15,347 nucleotides of DNA from Promethearchaeota archaeon (GTDB lineage: Archaea; Asgardarchaeota; Lokiarchaeia; Sigyniarchaeales; SOKP01): NCBI GenBank assembly GCA_030605895.1, contig JAUWHL010000188.1, forward strand, positions 1-15,347. The letters run 5' to 3'. Position 1 is the first letter of the stretch; each line of letters starts with the position of its first letter. The notes below the pieces were generated by a model that worked only from the letters and a program-made list of their open reading frames with translations, made no database searches and had not been told where the DNA came from. Made by a program: the position numbers and the translations under genes. Positions 14,538 to 15,347 of this stretch are shown in pieces.

Positions 14538-15260
14538 TTATAAAACTCTTGGTGAATTAGGATTAAACCTTAAGAATTCAGGAATTCTACTTCCACATTC
14601 AGGACAAAAAGCTAATCCTTCATCTATTAATTTTTTACACTCTGGGCATTGAATCTTACTGACAGGAACTTCATTTAGTTCAGAGGGAATTAAACCTTCT
14701 GTAGAAACTGAAACTGGTTTTGTTATTACACCTTTGTTTTTCTTCATTAGAATCATTATCAAACCAATCCCAAAAATCATTAAAACTAAAATTAAGACGA
14801 TATAACCCATTCCTAAAATCAATTCAAAACTTTCAGTGTAATTATAAAAACCAGTAATATTTAAAGTAAAATTATATCTTCCAGGCAAAGTGGTTAAATG
14901 AGGATGAAAAGTCAATCGAATAGCTTGAGTTTGATTAAAACCAGTTAAATTTATAATCTTATTAATTTGAGTGAAGTATTTACCATTGTTAGAATCTTTA
15001 AATTCACAATTTATTAATCCACTTTCATTTGAAATTAAGAATAAGTTTAGTCGACCTTCAATCCAAACTAGCTTGTGCAAGTTACCTATTACCGAAAAAT
15101 TATTATTTACTTGATTTGTATTCAATTTTGATGAAATTTTATCGTAACTGATATTTTTATCAAATTGAAATGATTCAAAACAATTTAAAGATATTATTGG
15201 TAAAAATAACATCATTAAAACCATTGTATATCTAAAACATTTTTTTGAGCATTCTTTCAT
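14538..15260 (-). CDS. Single-pass membrane protein with cytoplasmic zinc ribbon
   Basis: The product has 240 residues. An N-terminal signal sequence (about 9-27, RYTMVLMMLFLPIISL) is followed by an outside domain (about 30-148) that looks beta-rich, with several N-x-S/T sites (for example NIS, NLT, NFT, NIT). One membrane helix (150-172, MGYIVLILVLMIFGIGLIMI) ends in a basic KKNK stop-transfer. The inside part (173-240) carries a CxxC-x10-CxxC zinc ribbon (Cys205, 208, 219, 222; CPECKK and CPECGSRI) and a short tail. The outside domain may be an immunoglobulin-like or similar sandwich, but I do not recognise it. The layout of outside sensor or adhesion domain, membrane helix and inside zinc ribbon suggests linking the surface to a cytoplasmic partner, which is inference. 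It converges on the helix/zinc-ribbon gene with 61 bp between stops. The ATG at 15260 has TGAG a few bases upstream. Confidence 0.78.
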   Translation of the reverse strand: MKECSKKCFRYTMVLMMLFLPIISLNCFESFQFDKNISYDKISSKLNTNQVNNNFSVIGNLHKLVWIEGRLNLFLISNESGLINCEFKDSNNGKYFTQINKIINLTGFNQTQAIRLTFHPHLTTLPGRYNFTLNITGFYNYTESFELILGMGYIVLILVLMIFGIGLIMILMKKNKGVITKPVSVSTEGLIPSELNEVPVSKIQCPECKKLIDEGLAFCPECGSRIPEFLRFNPNSPRVL

Positions 15261-15347
15261 AATATTCTCATTAAAAACTTTTAAAATCGGATTACATCAA
15301 TTGATTCTAAGCCGTTATTTATTTTCAAAAGATTTTTTTCTTTAATA

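Overview
The window is AT-rich (by eye about 70% A+T), gene-dense and intron-free, and it most likely comes from an Asgard archaeon of the Lokiarchaeia-like type. Nothing in it is a taxonomic marker I could align, so this rests on gene content. It holds two Rag/Arf-like small GTPases with C-terminal roadblock/longin-type domains, a longin-like protein, a roadblock/LC7 protein, several zinc-ribbon proteins, an archaeal/eukaryotic-type ribosomal protein eL13 and a Trm9-like methyltransferase. That eukaryote-flavoured mixture in compact genes, with TTG starts and Shine-Dalgarno sites, is typical of Asgard genomes.

Layout. 1-611 (-): 5' part of an unrecognised helical protein that runs off the left edge. 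742-2016 and 2032-2790 (+): an amidohydrolase and a Trm9/ALKBH8-like methyltransferase, 15 bp apart and probably co-transcribed. 2773-3264 (-): an orphan whose 3' end overlaps the methyltransferase. 3411-4010 (-): eL13 with a Lys/Pro-rich linker and a C-terminal helix-hairpin-helix. 4161-4796 (-): longin-like domain plus winged helix. 4926-6194 (+): secreted, membrane-anchored transglutaminase-like protein. 6222-7685 (-): longin-GTPase-longin/roadblock protein. 7848-9662 (-): a NrdD-like protein that lacks the glycyl-radical end. 9938-10732 (+): PD-(D/E)XK nuclease-fold protein. 10760-11845 (-): zinc ribbon plus roadblock. 12038-13006 (-): Rag/Arf-like GTPase plus roadblock. 13160-13684 (-): LOG/TIGR00725-type protein. 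13826-14476 (+): charged octad-repeat helix with a zinc ribbon. 14538-15260 (-): single-pass membrane protein with a cytoplasmic zinc ribbon. No gap between genes exceeds 300 bases; the longest is 9663-9937. I saw no rRNA, tRNA, CRISPR array, insertion sequence or integrase.

How the genes may work together. Four genes between 4161 and 13006 encode the parts of a Rag/Ragulator-like switch: two related G domains, a stand-alone longin-like protein and a zinc-ribbon roadblock protein. Three products (10760-11845, 13826-14476, 14538-15260) carry similar four-cysteine zinc ribbons, on a roadblock scaffold, a long rigid helix and a membrane anchor. A membrane-linked signalling or trafficking module is a reasonable inference, but the sequence does not prove it, and the genes are mostly separate transcription units. 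The other notable item is the NrdD-like gene, an intact 604-codon reading frame that keeps the ribonucleotide-reductase fold signatures but appears to have lost the radical chemistry.
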